Assembly (NCBI GenBank): GCA_015039465.1
Contig: MU130264.1
Location: 127,965 to 174,591 of the forward strand
DNA from: Phlegmacium glaucopus
Lineage: Eukaryota > Basidiomycota > Agaricomycetes > Agaricales > Cortinariaceae
Direction of reading: 5' to 3'
Length of the DNA stretch: 46,627 nucleotides
The notes beneath the pieces were generated by a model that had not been told where the DNA came from, did no database searches, and saw only the letters and a list, made by a program, of their open reading frames with translations. Shown here piece after piece: positions 32,639 to 42,874 of the stretch (positions are counted from its first letter, which is position 1; every line of letters begins with the position of its first letter). Made by a program: the position numbers and the translations under genes.

Positions 32639-34370
32639 ATGTCTACCGATATCGAACAGCAGAATGGTGTGTTAAATATAAGTAACCTGATTCGATACTG
32701 CCTGACCTTTATTTTCTTCGCAAGATGACCTACAGGATTTCGACAGCCGTGCAGACAAATTATGGTCGATATACAACAAGGAGGCAGAAAGTTATGACAG
32801 GGCCCTCATGGAGACTTGGAAAGACGACATGGATACCATCATCATCTTCGTGCGTATACATCGCACCAATCCAGATTTCATTTAGAACTCGTTTGCCTTT
32901 TCATCTCATAACAGGCTGGTCTTTTTTCTGCCGTTTTAACCGCCTTCCTTGTTAATGCATCCAGGGATCTCAAGGCAAATCCTACAGATCAGACAAATGC
33001 ATTGTTGAGCCAAACTGTGGCTCTTCTCGCCCAGATCTCACAACAACTCGGACCCAATGGCTCTCAGACCATCATATCATTACCCCAGCCATTGGAACCA
33101 TTTAAGCTGAAGTCTTCCGACCTCTGGGTCAACATTTTTTGGTACATGAGTCTAGGTTTCAGCATCACTGCTGCGCTTGGGGCGACCCTTGTGCAGCAAT
33201 GGGTCCGCGAGTATTTACAGGTTTTTCAACGGCTTAGCGGTTCTTTGGAGCGTTCGCGAATGCGGCAATATCTATTCCATGGATTAGCTAGCAATTACAT
33301 GTCGTTATTAGTCAAGGGCATTCCTACATTCATCCATATTTCCCTCTTCTTCTTCTTTGTCGGTCTCGCCAACAATCTTTTTGCCACCAACAATGCTGTC
33401 GCTATAACAATAACTTCTATCATCGGGTTTTGCGCTGTCTTCTACCCCGGGTTTTCGGTTTTCCCTATTCTCTATCCCCAAACTCCTTTCCATACCCCAT
33501 TGTCCAACATTTTTTGGAGATTAGCACAAATCATCCGCCTTCGCAAATACAGAGACAGAAATACAGAAGGCAAATTTGTACCTGTGAACTTTAACATGGC
33601 CAAGGGCTGTTTGCAACTTGCTATGGACCACTCTAATAATCGCATGACGCGTGATACGGAGGCAATACACTGGGTGCTCAACAAAATCACAGAAGACAGC
33701 GAATTCGAGCCATTCGCTGCTGGCATTGGAGGATCACTGGCCACTCCATGGGGAAAAGATATCTGGAAGAATATCTTCGGAGAAAACCCTGGAAACATGC
33801 CCTCGACACGTTATAACACTGTAATAACTTCGAATACTGTCCAAACGCTCAGGATTCGTATCGAAAGTCTCATGCGTTCCTGCACTGTTTCAACGTTCTC
33901 TGACCAGCAAAGTCGATTCACGCGTGCATGCGTTCAAGTTTGTATTGATGCTGTGGCATCTCTCACTCTAGGCTTTGAGGCCGAATCGGAGCTTGACATC
34001 GACAATGACCTCATGAACGAAGTTCTTGATTTCTTTGGTGATGAGAGAAAGAGACGGGATAAACTAGTGGCACAGGAGGCTGAGACTTCATTTGGTTCAG
34101 CCATGAACCTACGTCAGCTGTCAGGCAATCAAGTGGTGGATACATCGCTCGAAAAAATAATTGAAGTGCTTACTATATATACGTAAGTATCCAGATACAA
34201 GCATCGTGATATATGGTTTGTCCATATCTTTTCGAAAACTTTTTTCAATGTTGATTCTCGGGCTATAGGCTTCCTTCGTTCACTGGGACAGTCGCGAAGT
34301 CGCTTGCCGATTCGATTCCACCAAGCACCCAAAGTTCATCGATAATCTTCCACTTCTATCTGCGCTATAA
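32639..34370 (+). CDS. DUF6535 membrane protein
   Basis: Exons are 32639-32666, 32725-32849, 32915 to about 34181, and a last exon from about 34270 ending TAA 34368-34370. It starts MSTDIEQQN, continues DLQDFDSRADKLWSIYNKE, then MDTIIIFAGLFSAVLTAFLV (first membrane segment), SSDLWVNIFWYMSLGFSITA, the characteristic LVQQWVREYLQVFQR, LFHGL, and two more membrane segments around FIHISLFFFFVGLANNLFA and AITITSIIGFCAVFYPGFSV. These features are typical of DUF6535, a large Agaricomycete family of unknown function. The C-terminal half is soluble. A broken paralogue lies at 41062-43483. The final exon (VHWDSREVACRFDSTKHP) is supported by a GTAAGT donor and a CTATAG acceptor. Confidence 0.82.
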
Positions 34371-34439
34371 TCAACTCCGCCATCGACTTGGTACGGTGGT
34401 ACAAAGTTCAAGCGTGATGACACTCCCCTCTCTTATGAA

Positions 34440-35080
34440 GGATTCTTTCGGTTGGAGGTGACAGATGATGAAAAGGGGTGCTAGTCTGTTTCCTTTTTAT
34501 CGTGCCACTAAATGCTCTTTCGCCTGTCCTTATCAAGAGAATGTCAAGAATCCCTTTTTTGAAGGATCTGTCGCAGGAGAAATTGCTGCGTATGTATCGC
34601 GAAGCACTTATCTACCTGATGCTGAAGGGTGCCAAACTTGGGGTATCTATGCGTTTGGGTGCTCAGTCCTGAGGTTGGTGGGCTGGAGCAGGAATGGGCT
34701 ACAGAACTCGCTCTAAAATCGAAACGATTGAAAGGCAAGATACCTTGCCGTCGTGTAACGTCGCTCGTCCATTATCAATGTCTTCCTAGTGCAAAGTTCT
34801 GCTATCCTGCATCGCCGGTGCGGTTGAAGGTGCGTGTTTCATCCATTTTTTAGTTGGTAATTCTCTACCAGCCTCTCAACAAGCGTACAAAACTGATATA
34901 CACCGCGATCTGCGTGCCGCCAATATAATGACAAAGAAACGAATGGAGAGGCGTTCTTATCCGCTGGGATATGTGCCTACTGTGGGAGACGCATGAGGCC
35001 TTGAGGGCGAAATACGTACCGGACGAACCATGGGGTACAGATATCTAACTCGTACTGACTTTTCAGAATACTACTTGGGC
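34440..35080 (+). pseudogene. Protein-kinase-like remnant
   Basis: Scattered short frames resemble pieces of the tyrosine-kinase-like kinases common in Agaricomycetes. LSQEKLLRMYREALI lies at about 34563-34610, and a catalytic-loop-like DIHRDLRAANIMTKK at about 34893-34937. Both read on plus but in different frames, and no glycine loop or DFG motif can be joined to them, so it is a decayed fragment at best. Confidence 0.42.
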
Positions 35081-35528
35081 ACTTGTTCCCGCCCAATCCT
35101 ACAGAGTCCTTGTAACACATATTCTATGGGATGATATGGCGTCTGCCTAACCTTGCTACTTCAATGACGATTTCTGTTGATGTTTTTTTGAAATGAATGA
35201 TCTTTCTGCCAAGCGTGCTGCGGAATGCCGTTTGTCCTCGAGCTGCATAACTTATAATAGATTCCATGAAATTTCGTTACATATTAGATAACATCGCATT
35301 CTTACTTATCTTTATCGAAATCGTTTGAACAGAAAATTAAAAAAGAGATCGTGGATGATGCGCAGCGCCTTGGCAGCACCGCTAAAGGAATACATTATAC
35401 AATAAAGCTGTAATACTAATACTAGTATTACTAATACCACGGTTACAAACAGGTCATACGGTCACAGAACGTGCCAGTGCCAGCTCAGCATCGTCCAATC
35501 TACACATCATTCAGATCCTCCTCAGCGC
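35081..35528. other. Upstream region of the microexon gene
   Basis: No coding signal. A TATATAAA box at 35529-35536 lies only 14 bp before the ATG at 35550. That is closer than a transcription start would allow, so either the box is not used or translation begins further downstream. Confidence 0.35.
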
Positions 35529-35549
35529 TATATAAACCACTTCCTCAGC

Positions 35550-38500
35550 ATGGATCACTTGTTGTCCAGCAAACCTGTGAACGACCAACCGCTCACCAAT
35601 CCAAACTATCTACTTGAAGGCTCTCAGTCACCATCGTCATATGGCGTCTTCTTTACCAACGCAAATGGGCTCAGCATCAACCAAAGCACATTCAATGTCG
35701 TTCATGGAAATATGAATGTTTCTTCTAGGGAACAGCCATCTCACGTACGTACTAAGGTCGAGTCGACTACAGCCCAAAAACTGACTTCATTCAAGTGGAA
35801 TAAGTACCAATGGGTTGACTTCGATCAGCAAACACTGCGACGTCTACATACCAGTTCCACTGGCATTGTGACCATGGAGATGGAACCAATGACATTGACC
35901 TCGCGTGTTAAAACCTATCGTATCCATTGGTACGGGGATAGGAAAGATATTTTTTACAATCATCTGGAGTATGCTAAATCACCGTGTGTTTTGTTGCCTT
36001 GGTGTACCATTTCAAAAATTCTGACACATACTGTAAAGACTGGCTCGTCGGCCAGATATACCCCAGTTCTTTGGAACTTCTATTGATAATGAGGATAGTG
36101 ACCGATTTATTGTCCTTTCTGGTGGTATGAGTGTAGCCTTACAAATTCTACATGCCACTCACATTGTGTTTCTGCAGGTGGTTTGTCATTGTCAAATGCT
36201 TTTATTGGAAGTCATGCAGACTTAGAAATAATAAAGATAGCCTCTGTATGTTCTGATTGATTGAGTTTCTGCCATCTTTTCATGATGTTAACTGACCATT
36301 GCTCAGTTTTTTCAACTACTGGTGAGCACTTACATAGAATCATTAATATATATCTGAAAAAAAATGGGAAATTGTAGGACATATTCAGCACAAGCCCCTT
36401 TACTGTGTTACTCTGGGATTGGTCAAGACTTTGGGACCTACCCATATTTTCTTCAACTTGTGGACTTCTTGTAGATGTTATTCTCCTTGAATCATATGGG
36501 TTGCTAGCAAGTTCCAAAGGGGGTAGCAAGAGGGTAATATAATCATAAAACCATGAAATGTGTACTAACTTGTTCATCAAAGAATATTGAAAATTTCTAT
36601 GCAAGGCTACAACTTCGGATATGTGAGTGATGTGGCCTTTATAAAAGAAGTAGAAAGAGACTCACTGTGGTTCATGATGCAGTACCTGGTGATATGGAAA
36701 GAATGTTGCATTTCAGGCCAGATATGGTCATCTTAAGAGAGACTGTTATAGAAAGCAGTGAGATGGCAAGAAGAACAGTCAGTAACTAGAATCAATCCTG
36801 GCTATCATCTCTAGCTGACAACAATGATCTCCCTCTGTATTGCAGTATGTAAGTGCTCTCTCTCCTGGCTGTCATCCCTAGTTGACAACAATGATGTCTC
36901 TCTGCATTGCAGTGGGTGAGTTGCTCTCTCTCCTGCATATCATCCTTAGCTGATAACAATGATATCTCGCTGCATTCCAGTTGGTGAGTGCTCTCTCTTG
37001 TGGCTGTCATCCTTAGCTGACAACAATGATGTCTCTCTGCATTGCAGGATGTGAGTACTCTCTCCTGGCTGTTATCCCTAGCTGACAACAATGATGTCTC
37101 ACTGCATTCCAGTTGGTGAGTGTTCTCTCCTGGCTGTCATCCCTAGCTGACAACAATGATGTTTCTGCATTTCAGGGTGTGAGTGCTCTCTCTCCTGGCT
37201 GTCATCCCTAGCTAACAAGAATGACATCTCTCTGCATTTCAGAATGTGAGTGCTCTTCTCCTTGCTGTCATCCCTAGCTGACAACAGTGATGTCTCTGCA
37301 TTGCAGTGGGTAAGTGCTCTCTCTCCTGGCTGTCATCCCTAGCTGACAACAATGATGTCTCACTGCATTCCAGTTTGTGAGTGGTCTTTTTCCTAGCTGC
37401 CATCCCTAGCTGACAACAATGATGTTTCTCTGCATTGCAGAATGTGAGTGCTTTCTCCTGGCTGTCATCCCTAGCTGACAACAATGATGTTTCTGCATTG
37501 TAGCCTGTAAGTGCTCTCTCTCCTGGCTGTCATCCCCAGCTGACAACAATGATGTCTCTCTGTGTTGCAGGATGTGAGTGCTCTCTCTCCTGGCTGTCAT
37601 CCCCAGCTGACAACAATGATGTCTCTCTGTGTTCCAGGATGTGAGTGCTCTCTCCTTGTTGTCATCCCCAGCTGACAACAATGATGTCTCTCTGTGTTCC
37701 AGGATGTGAGTACTCTCTCTCCCAGCTGTCATCCCTAGCTGATAACAATGATGTTTCTGCATTGTAGCCTGTGAGTGCTCTCTCTCCTGGCTGTCATCCC
37801 TAGCTGATAACAATGATGTCTCTCTATTCTAGTTTGTGAGTGCTCTTTTTCCTGGCTGTCATCCCTAGCTGACAACAATGATATCTCTCTGCATTGCAGA
37901 ATGTTAGTGCTCTCTCTCTCCTGCATATCATCCCTAGCTGACAACAATGATCTCTCTCTGCATTGCAGGATGTGAGTGCTCTCTCTCTACTTTCTGTCAT
38001 CCCTAGCCAACAACAATGATGTTTCTGCATTTCAGAATGTGAGTGCTCTCTCTCCTGGCTGTCATCCCTAGCTGACAACAATGATCTCTCTTTGTATTGC
38101 AGTATGTAAGTGCCTCTCCCTGCTGGTTGTCATCCCTAGCTGACAACAATGATGTTTCTCTGCATTCAAGATTGTGAGTGCTCTCTCTCCTGGCTGTCAT
38201 CCCTTGCTGACAACAATGATATCTCTCTGCATTGCAGGATGTGAGTGCTCTCTCTCCTGTCTGTCATCCCTAACTGACAACAATAATGTTTCTGCATTTC
38301 AGGAAGTGAGTGCTCTCTCTCCCAGCTGTCATCCCTAGCTGACAAGAATGATGTCTCACTGCATTCCAGTGGGTGAGTGCTCTCTCTCCTGGCTGTCATC
38401 CCTTGCTGACAACAATGATGTTTCTGCCTTGCAGCATGTGAGTGATCTCTCTCCTGGCTGTCATCTCTAGCTGATAACAATGATGTTTCTGCATTGCAGC

Positions 38501-39896
38501 GTGTGAGTCCTCTCTCTCCTGGCCATCATCCCTAGCTGACAAGAATGATGTCTCACTGCATTCCAGTTTGTGAGTGCTCTCTCCTGGCTGTCATCCCTAG
38601 CTGACAACAATGATGTTTCTGCCTTGCAGCATGTGAGTGCTCTTTCACTTGGCTATCATCCCTAGCTGACAACAATGATGTTTCTGTATTTCAGGGTGTG
38701 AGTGCTCTCTCTCCTGGCTGTCATCCCTAGCTGACAATGTTGATATCTCACTGAATTACAGTTTGTGAGTGCTCTCTCTCCTGGCTGTCATCCTGAGCTG
38801 ACAACAGTGATGTTCCTCTGCATTCCAGATTGTGAGTGCTCTTTCTCCTGGCTGTCATCCCTAGCTGACAACAATTGTCTCTCTGCATTGCAGAAACCAA
38901 CATCTGGAATTGAAGAACTCAGTGATGGTCAGTTTGTCTGTCTACTTATTTTCCTTGTTTGATTATGACATGGTCATTCAGATATAATGCATGTGGATTC
39001 TGTAGGTGCTTTCTCCTCCTGTCATCTCTAGCTGACAACAATTGTGTCTCTGAATTTCAGAATGCAACATCTGGAATTGAAGAATTCAGTGGTCAGTTCA
39101 TCTATCTACTTATCTTCCTGGTTTGATTATGACATGGTCATTCAGATGTAATGCATGTGGATTCTGTAAGTGGCTTTCTCCTGGCTGTCATCCCTATCTG
39201 AGTACAACAACCCCACAGGATGTAGGTTGTCTCTGAATGACTGTCTTCCTTAGCTGACAACAATATCTTCTTTCTATGTTATAGTTTGTCAGTGTTTTGC
39301 TTTATCATCATGTTATATTTCTATGCTTAATGTTACTAATTAGTTTTCAAACAACTCAACATCTAGGATTGAAGAAACTAATGATGGTGAGTGCCTTTTT
39401 ATGATACCTCCATTTTGTGGTTATAATATAAACATTCAAATTCAATGCATGTAGATTATGTGAGTGCTCCCTCCTGGCTGTCATTCATAGTTGACAATTT
39501 CTCTCTGTATCACAGCTTGTGAGCTTGCTGTCTCCTGGATATTGTCCTTAGCTGACAGCAATAACTTCTGTCTGTATTACAGGATGTAAGTATTCTCTGA
39601 CCTGACATCGTCCTTAGCTGACAACAATGTTCTCTTTCCATATTGCAGTTTGTGAGTGCCTTTCTCTATTATTTTACTACAGTATCTTTTTATGCTTAAT
39701 GCTATTAATCAGGCTTCTTACAACTCAAAATCTGGAATACAAGAACTCAGTGATGGTGAGTGTGTCTATTCATGATATCTTCCATTTGTGATTATTATAC
39801 TGTTATCCAGATGAAATGCATGTGGATTCCTGCTCCATCAAGGAACTTTTTAATGTTGGGAGTTCAGAGAGAAGGTCCAAGGATTTAGACCATTAG
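35550..39896 (+). CDS. Gene with 36 three-nucleotide exons (hypothetical, Agaricomycete family)
   Basis: Conventional exons: 35550-35985, 36056-36124, 36178-36245, 36307-36321, 36378-36533, 36583-36622, 36683-36777. Then come 31 exons of 3 nt between 36846 and 38831, followed by 38894-38927, 38982-39001, 39061-39091, 39146-39165, GAT 39219, TTT 39285, 39344-39386, 39455-39459, CTT 39516, GAT 39583, TTT 39649, 39713-39755 and 39811-39896 (TAG). Every junction keeps frame and no stop occurs; total 422 residues, or 405 if the in-frame segment with donor GTACGT near 35741 is a 51-nt intron. The N-terminus (GLSINQSTFNVVHGNMN; SPYIPQFFGTSIDNEDSDRF; FIGSHADLEIIKIASFFQLL) resembles a family often seen in Agaricomycetes, function unknown. 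Exon 7 ends ESSEMARRT. The tail repeats TSGIEELSD and MHVDS. Splicing of the 3-nt exons is inferred, not shown. Confidence 0.7.
36778..38893 (+). repeat. Tandem array of 32 intron monomers separated by 31 three-base exons
   Basis: Each monomer is 60-66 nt and reads as a complete spliceosomal intron: donor GTGAGTGCTC (GTAAGT or GTTAGT in a few), CCTAGCTGACAACAATGATG around the branch site, a CT-rich tract, and acceptor GCATTGCAG or GCATTCCAG. Between each acceptor and the next donor are exactly three bases, starting at 36846, 36913, 36981, 37048, 37113, 37176, 37243, 37307, 37374, 37441, 37504, 37571, 37638, 37703, 37768, 37833, 37900, 37969, 38036, 38103, 38171, 38238, 38303, 38370, 38435, 38500, 38567, 38630, 38695, 38762 and 38829. 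Triplet counts: GAT 6, AAT 4, TTT 4, TGG 3, two each of TAT, TTG, GGT, CCT, ATT and CAT, one GAA and one CGT. Spacing varies from 63 to 69, but the variable length lies within the intron part. Confidence 0.9.
38894..39896 (+). repeat. Four exon modules: TSGIEELSD exon plus MHVDS exon
   Basis: The pair of an exon coding (S/T)SGIEELSD-like residues and an exon coding (D/S)xMHVDS recurs at 38894/38982, 39061/39146, 39344/39440-39459 and 39713/39811. Introns between the two exons of a pair resemble each other (TTTGATTATGACATGGTCATTCAG in the first two). Introns after the MHVDS exons resemble the array monomer. Two and three single-codon exons follow modules 2 and 3. Confidence 0.75.
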
Positions 39897-39977
39897 ATTC
39901 AGAATTCTGCACTACCTGAAATTTCTACTATACAGTGATTATGAGTTCTACTTGCTTTTATGGGCTGATCCTTTGCA

Positions 39978-40284
39978 TGTTATGAACAGACCCCTCTTTT
40001 CTTTCCTTCCTCATTCCTCTTCCCTTCATCAATTTGTCGGTGTACTATATTTATCCTTGCCCCTTGCCCTAGTGTACTATATTTGTCCTTGCCCCCCACC
40101 CTGCCCTGACTATTTGCGACTCATAGTAGTAGTATGGACCACAGCCTCGATGACTCATATTTGTGTATATAAGGAGCCATACCCACAGTAGTTATTCCCT
40201 AGTTTAGACCTTCTGTGTACTATGGTCTTAATCTACAACTGCTTGCTCTAGAACTTGCTCTCAGTCTAGCACGGAGATATTTTT
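39978..40284 (+). mobile_element. LTR fragment, family Y, plus orientation
   Basis: It begins TGTTATGAACAG and matches the reverse complement of 40459-40893 over the TATATAAGGAGCCATACCCACAG region and the following TTTAGACCTTCTGT and GTCTTAATCTAC blocks. The 3' end is unclear because another LTR begins at about 40285, so the copy is probably truncated. The TATA box near 40168 suggests this is the promoter side. Confidence 0.6.
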
Positions 40285-41061
40285 TGCTTGGGAATGTATG
40301 ACCCAGGAACCAAGTTGAATACTAAGGTGCTTATCTTTGATAAGCACCTTGCACCTATATACTACAAGTGTGTGAAGCTACTTCTAAATACAGCTAGTAC
40401 AAATGGAAGGCATAAGGTATGTCAATGATAACAAATATAGATGTTGATGTGTGACTGCTGTTATGGCGACTATAAGCTTGCACTCATGTTTGGTGCTGGT
40501 CCAATAGACCAAATAACTAGGGACTTTAATACAACTGCAATCATTATCACAAAGAGAGACTGAGGACGTCCAAGGGATTCTGAGCAAGCTGGTAGATTAA
40601 GACCGTAGGGAATACAGAAGGTCTAAACTAAGGATTGTAGCTGTGGGTATAGCTCTTATATACTAGGGGTTTGAGTCAGAGATAGAGGGATGGTCCGTGC
40701 TGGGGGTACAAGTTGGTACAAGTCAGAGATAAGGGAAGCGGGAGCGATAGCTATATATAGTACAAAGGAAGGTATAGGGCAAAGGGTAGGTTGGGGAGTG
40801 ATGTGATAGAGAAATGATGAGGGAAAGGGGAAGTATAGTACAGAGAAGGGAAAAAGGAATAGGGGGCCGTGAGCATACCAGACATTCATAACAACTGCAG
40901 TCAGGGATGTCATTGGCAGAGGGGCAACTACTACAATGATAAGGGGATGTACACAAGGTGAGGGATAAAGGGAGAGTGGTAGTGATACTATCATAGAGGA
41001 GGTGAATGTATGCATGTACTAAGCTAACCATAGAGGTGGATACAATGAGTGTCCCCTTACA
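40285..41061 (+). mobile_element. LTR, family X, interrupted by a family-Y LTR
   Basis: Its left part (TGCTTGGGAATGTATGACCCAGG, hairpin at 40324-40350) and right part (to GTGTCCCCTTACA) match the complete family-X LTR at 42875-43188. The two parts are separated by the nested family-Y LTR at 40459-40893. No clean target duplication was found for this copy. Confidence 0.6.
40459..40893 (-). mobile_element. Solo LTR, family Y, nested, minus orientation
   Basis: It is 435 bp with 7-bp inverted ends (TGTTATG at 40459, CATAACA ending 40893) and a perfect 5-bp target duplication ACTGC at 40454-40458 and 40894-40898. On minus it contains a TATATAAGAGC promoter-like box. There is no internal retrotransposon sequence, so it is a recombination-derived solo LTR. 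Confidence 0.82.
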
Positions 41062-41304
41062 GATACTACAGGTCTTTGTTACTGTTTCAACATTCTCTGA
41101 CCAGCAAATTTGATTCATGTGTGCTTGTGTTTGCATAGATGCTGTGGCATCTCTCACTCTAGGCTTTAAGGCCAAGTTGGAGCTTGACATCAATAATGAC
41201 CTCATGAACAAAGTACTTGGTTTTTTTGGTAATGAGAAAAAGAGATGGGATAAACCAGCAGTGCAGGACTCCAGGAGGCTGAGGCTTCATTTGGTTCAGC
41301 CATG

Positions 41305-41877
41305 TGTTACATTCCGTCATACATTACTCCAGTCCAGCTCTGTCGGAGCTGTCTCCAGTAGTCCATACTCCATACAGTGCTTTCCCTCACATCCTGAACT
41401 ACTCCTCCTACATTCAACTCCGAGACTTTTCTGTGTCATTCTGGCTCCTCCATCTATACTCCAAACCCATTACCACTTCTTTGCCACAACCACTATTTCT
41501 TTGTCATCACATTCCCACTATCAGTCAGCACACCAGCCATGGATTATTCACCTCAAGAATGCAGGACCTTCTGGGAGCAGAACGCAGCACTTTATATTTA
41601 TACTTTATATTTTGGTTGCAATTCCTTTTATTATTTAAGTACTTGAAACTTGTATGTTTTCCTCAGTTTGAATATCAACCTAGTTTTCTCCTCCTAGTCA
41701 TCCTCTAAGTTCCTGCAACTTCCGGTTCCACTCCGTTCCGTTCTTACTCTGAGATTAGGACACAAAGGTTTAGGGTAGCACAGCACATATGCTGAGGCTA
41801 TAGTCCTTTTCCATTCCGTGGTTCCGTTCCGATCAAACTCTGTCCAATACTCCGGACTAGAGTTCTCGAACTTAACA
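41305..41877 (+). mobile_element. Solo LTR, family Z, plus orientation
   Basis: It is 573 bp, begins TGTTACATTCCG, ends CTCGAACTTAACA, and has TGTTA/TAACA inverted ends. The perfect 5-bp target duplication CCATG is at 41300-41304 and 41878-41882. It is inserted in the DUF6535 pseudogene. A TATATTTATACTTTATATTTT-like promoter segment lies near 41590-41610. Confidence 0.9.
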
Positions 41878-42143
41878 CCATGAGCCTAGATCAGCTGCCA
41901 GGAAATCAAGTGGTGGATACATTGCTTGAAATAAAATAGAAGTGCTTAGTGCTGATTGGGATGAAGAAAACCTTATCATATCCAGACCTTTGGGCTTTTC
42001 TTCTGGACTTCAATAAAACACATGGCCTGTACTCAGCAGAATACAAGGACGAAGCCATAACTCATAAGGTGCAGGAAGTGGATGATGAATTGTTGAAGGG
42101 GTGGAAGGCAGTGCAGGAACTTTATTCAAAGCTGCATGATAAA

Positions 42144-42717
42144 TGTTAAGTTTGAAAACTCTATTCCGGAGTATTGGATGGAGTTTGATTGGAACGGAAC
42201 CATGGAACGGGAATGGACTATAGCCTCAGTGTATGTGCTGTGCTACCCTAAACCTTTGTGTCCTAATTTCGGAGTAAGAACGGAATGGAGTGGAACTGGA
42301 AGTTGCAGGAACTTAGAGGATGACTAGGAGGAGGAAACTAGGTTGATATTCAAACTGAGGAAAACATACAAGTTTTGAGTACTTAAATAATAAAAGGAAT
42401 AGCATCTGAAATATAAAAGATAAATATAAGTGCTGCGTTCTGCTCCCGGAAAAGGTCCTGCATTCTTGGGTGAATAATCCATAGCTGGTGTGCTGACTGA
42501 TAGTGGGAAAGTGATGACAAAGAAATAGTTGTTATGGCAAAGGTGTGGTAATGGGTTTGGAGTATCATCGGAAGAGTCAGAATGATACAGAGAAGTCTTG
42601 GAGTTGGACGTAGGAGGAGTAGAACCAGAAACAAGGGAAAGTACTGGAACGGAGTACAGACTACTGGAAACAACTCCAATGGAGTTGGACTGGAGTAACA
42701 TATGACAGAATGTAACA
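42144..42717 (-). mobile_element. Solo LTR, family Z, minus orientation
   Basis: It is 574 bp, the reverse-oriented relative of 41305-41877 (starts TGTTAAGTTTGAAAACTC, ends ACAGAATGTAACA). The perfect 5-bp target duplication ATAAA is at 42139-42143 and 42718-42722. The different target duplication shows an insertion independent of the other copy. Confidence 0.9.
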
Positions 42718-42874
42718 ATAAACCAGAGAAGCAGTTGATGGAAGATAGGCTGAACAAATTGGTTCCGAGTTGGAGGAATTATATTGATGCAATTGCAAGA
42801 GTCCTTGTCTGCTTTGAACCAGTGAGTGGATCCCTCAACCGACTCAGTGGTGGTCATCACTAACTACTACCTTT

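Noticed and set aside
36792..38480. Minus-strand open frames with repeats such as LLSARDDSQERE
   Set aside because: They are the reverse translation of the intron monomers. The period is not a multiple of three throughout, the frames start and stop at indels, and the plus strand carries a coherent splice pattern and flanking exons.
36778..38893. CRISPR-like look (conserved repeats, variable spacers)
   Set aside because: The variable part is only three bases, the organism is a eukaryote, and the conserved part contains splice signals.
40459..40893. Inverted Y-family copies as the two LTRs of one element
   Set aside because: They are in opposite orientation and the right copy has its own target duplication, so they are separate insertions.
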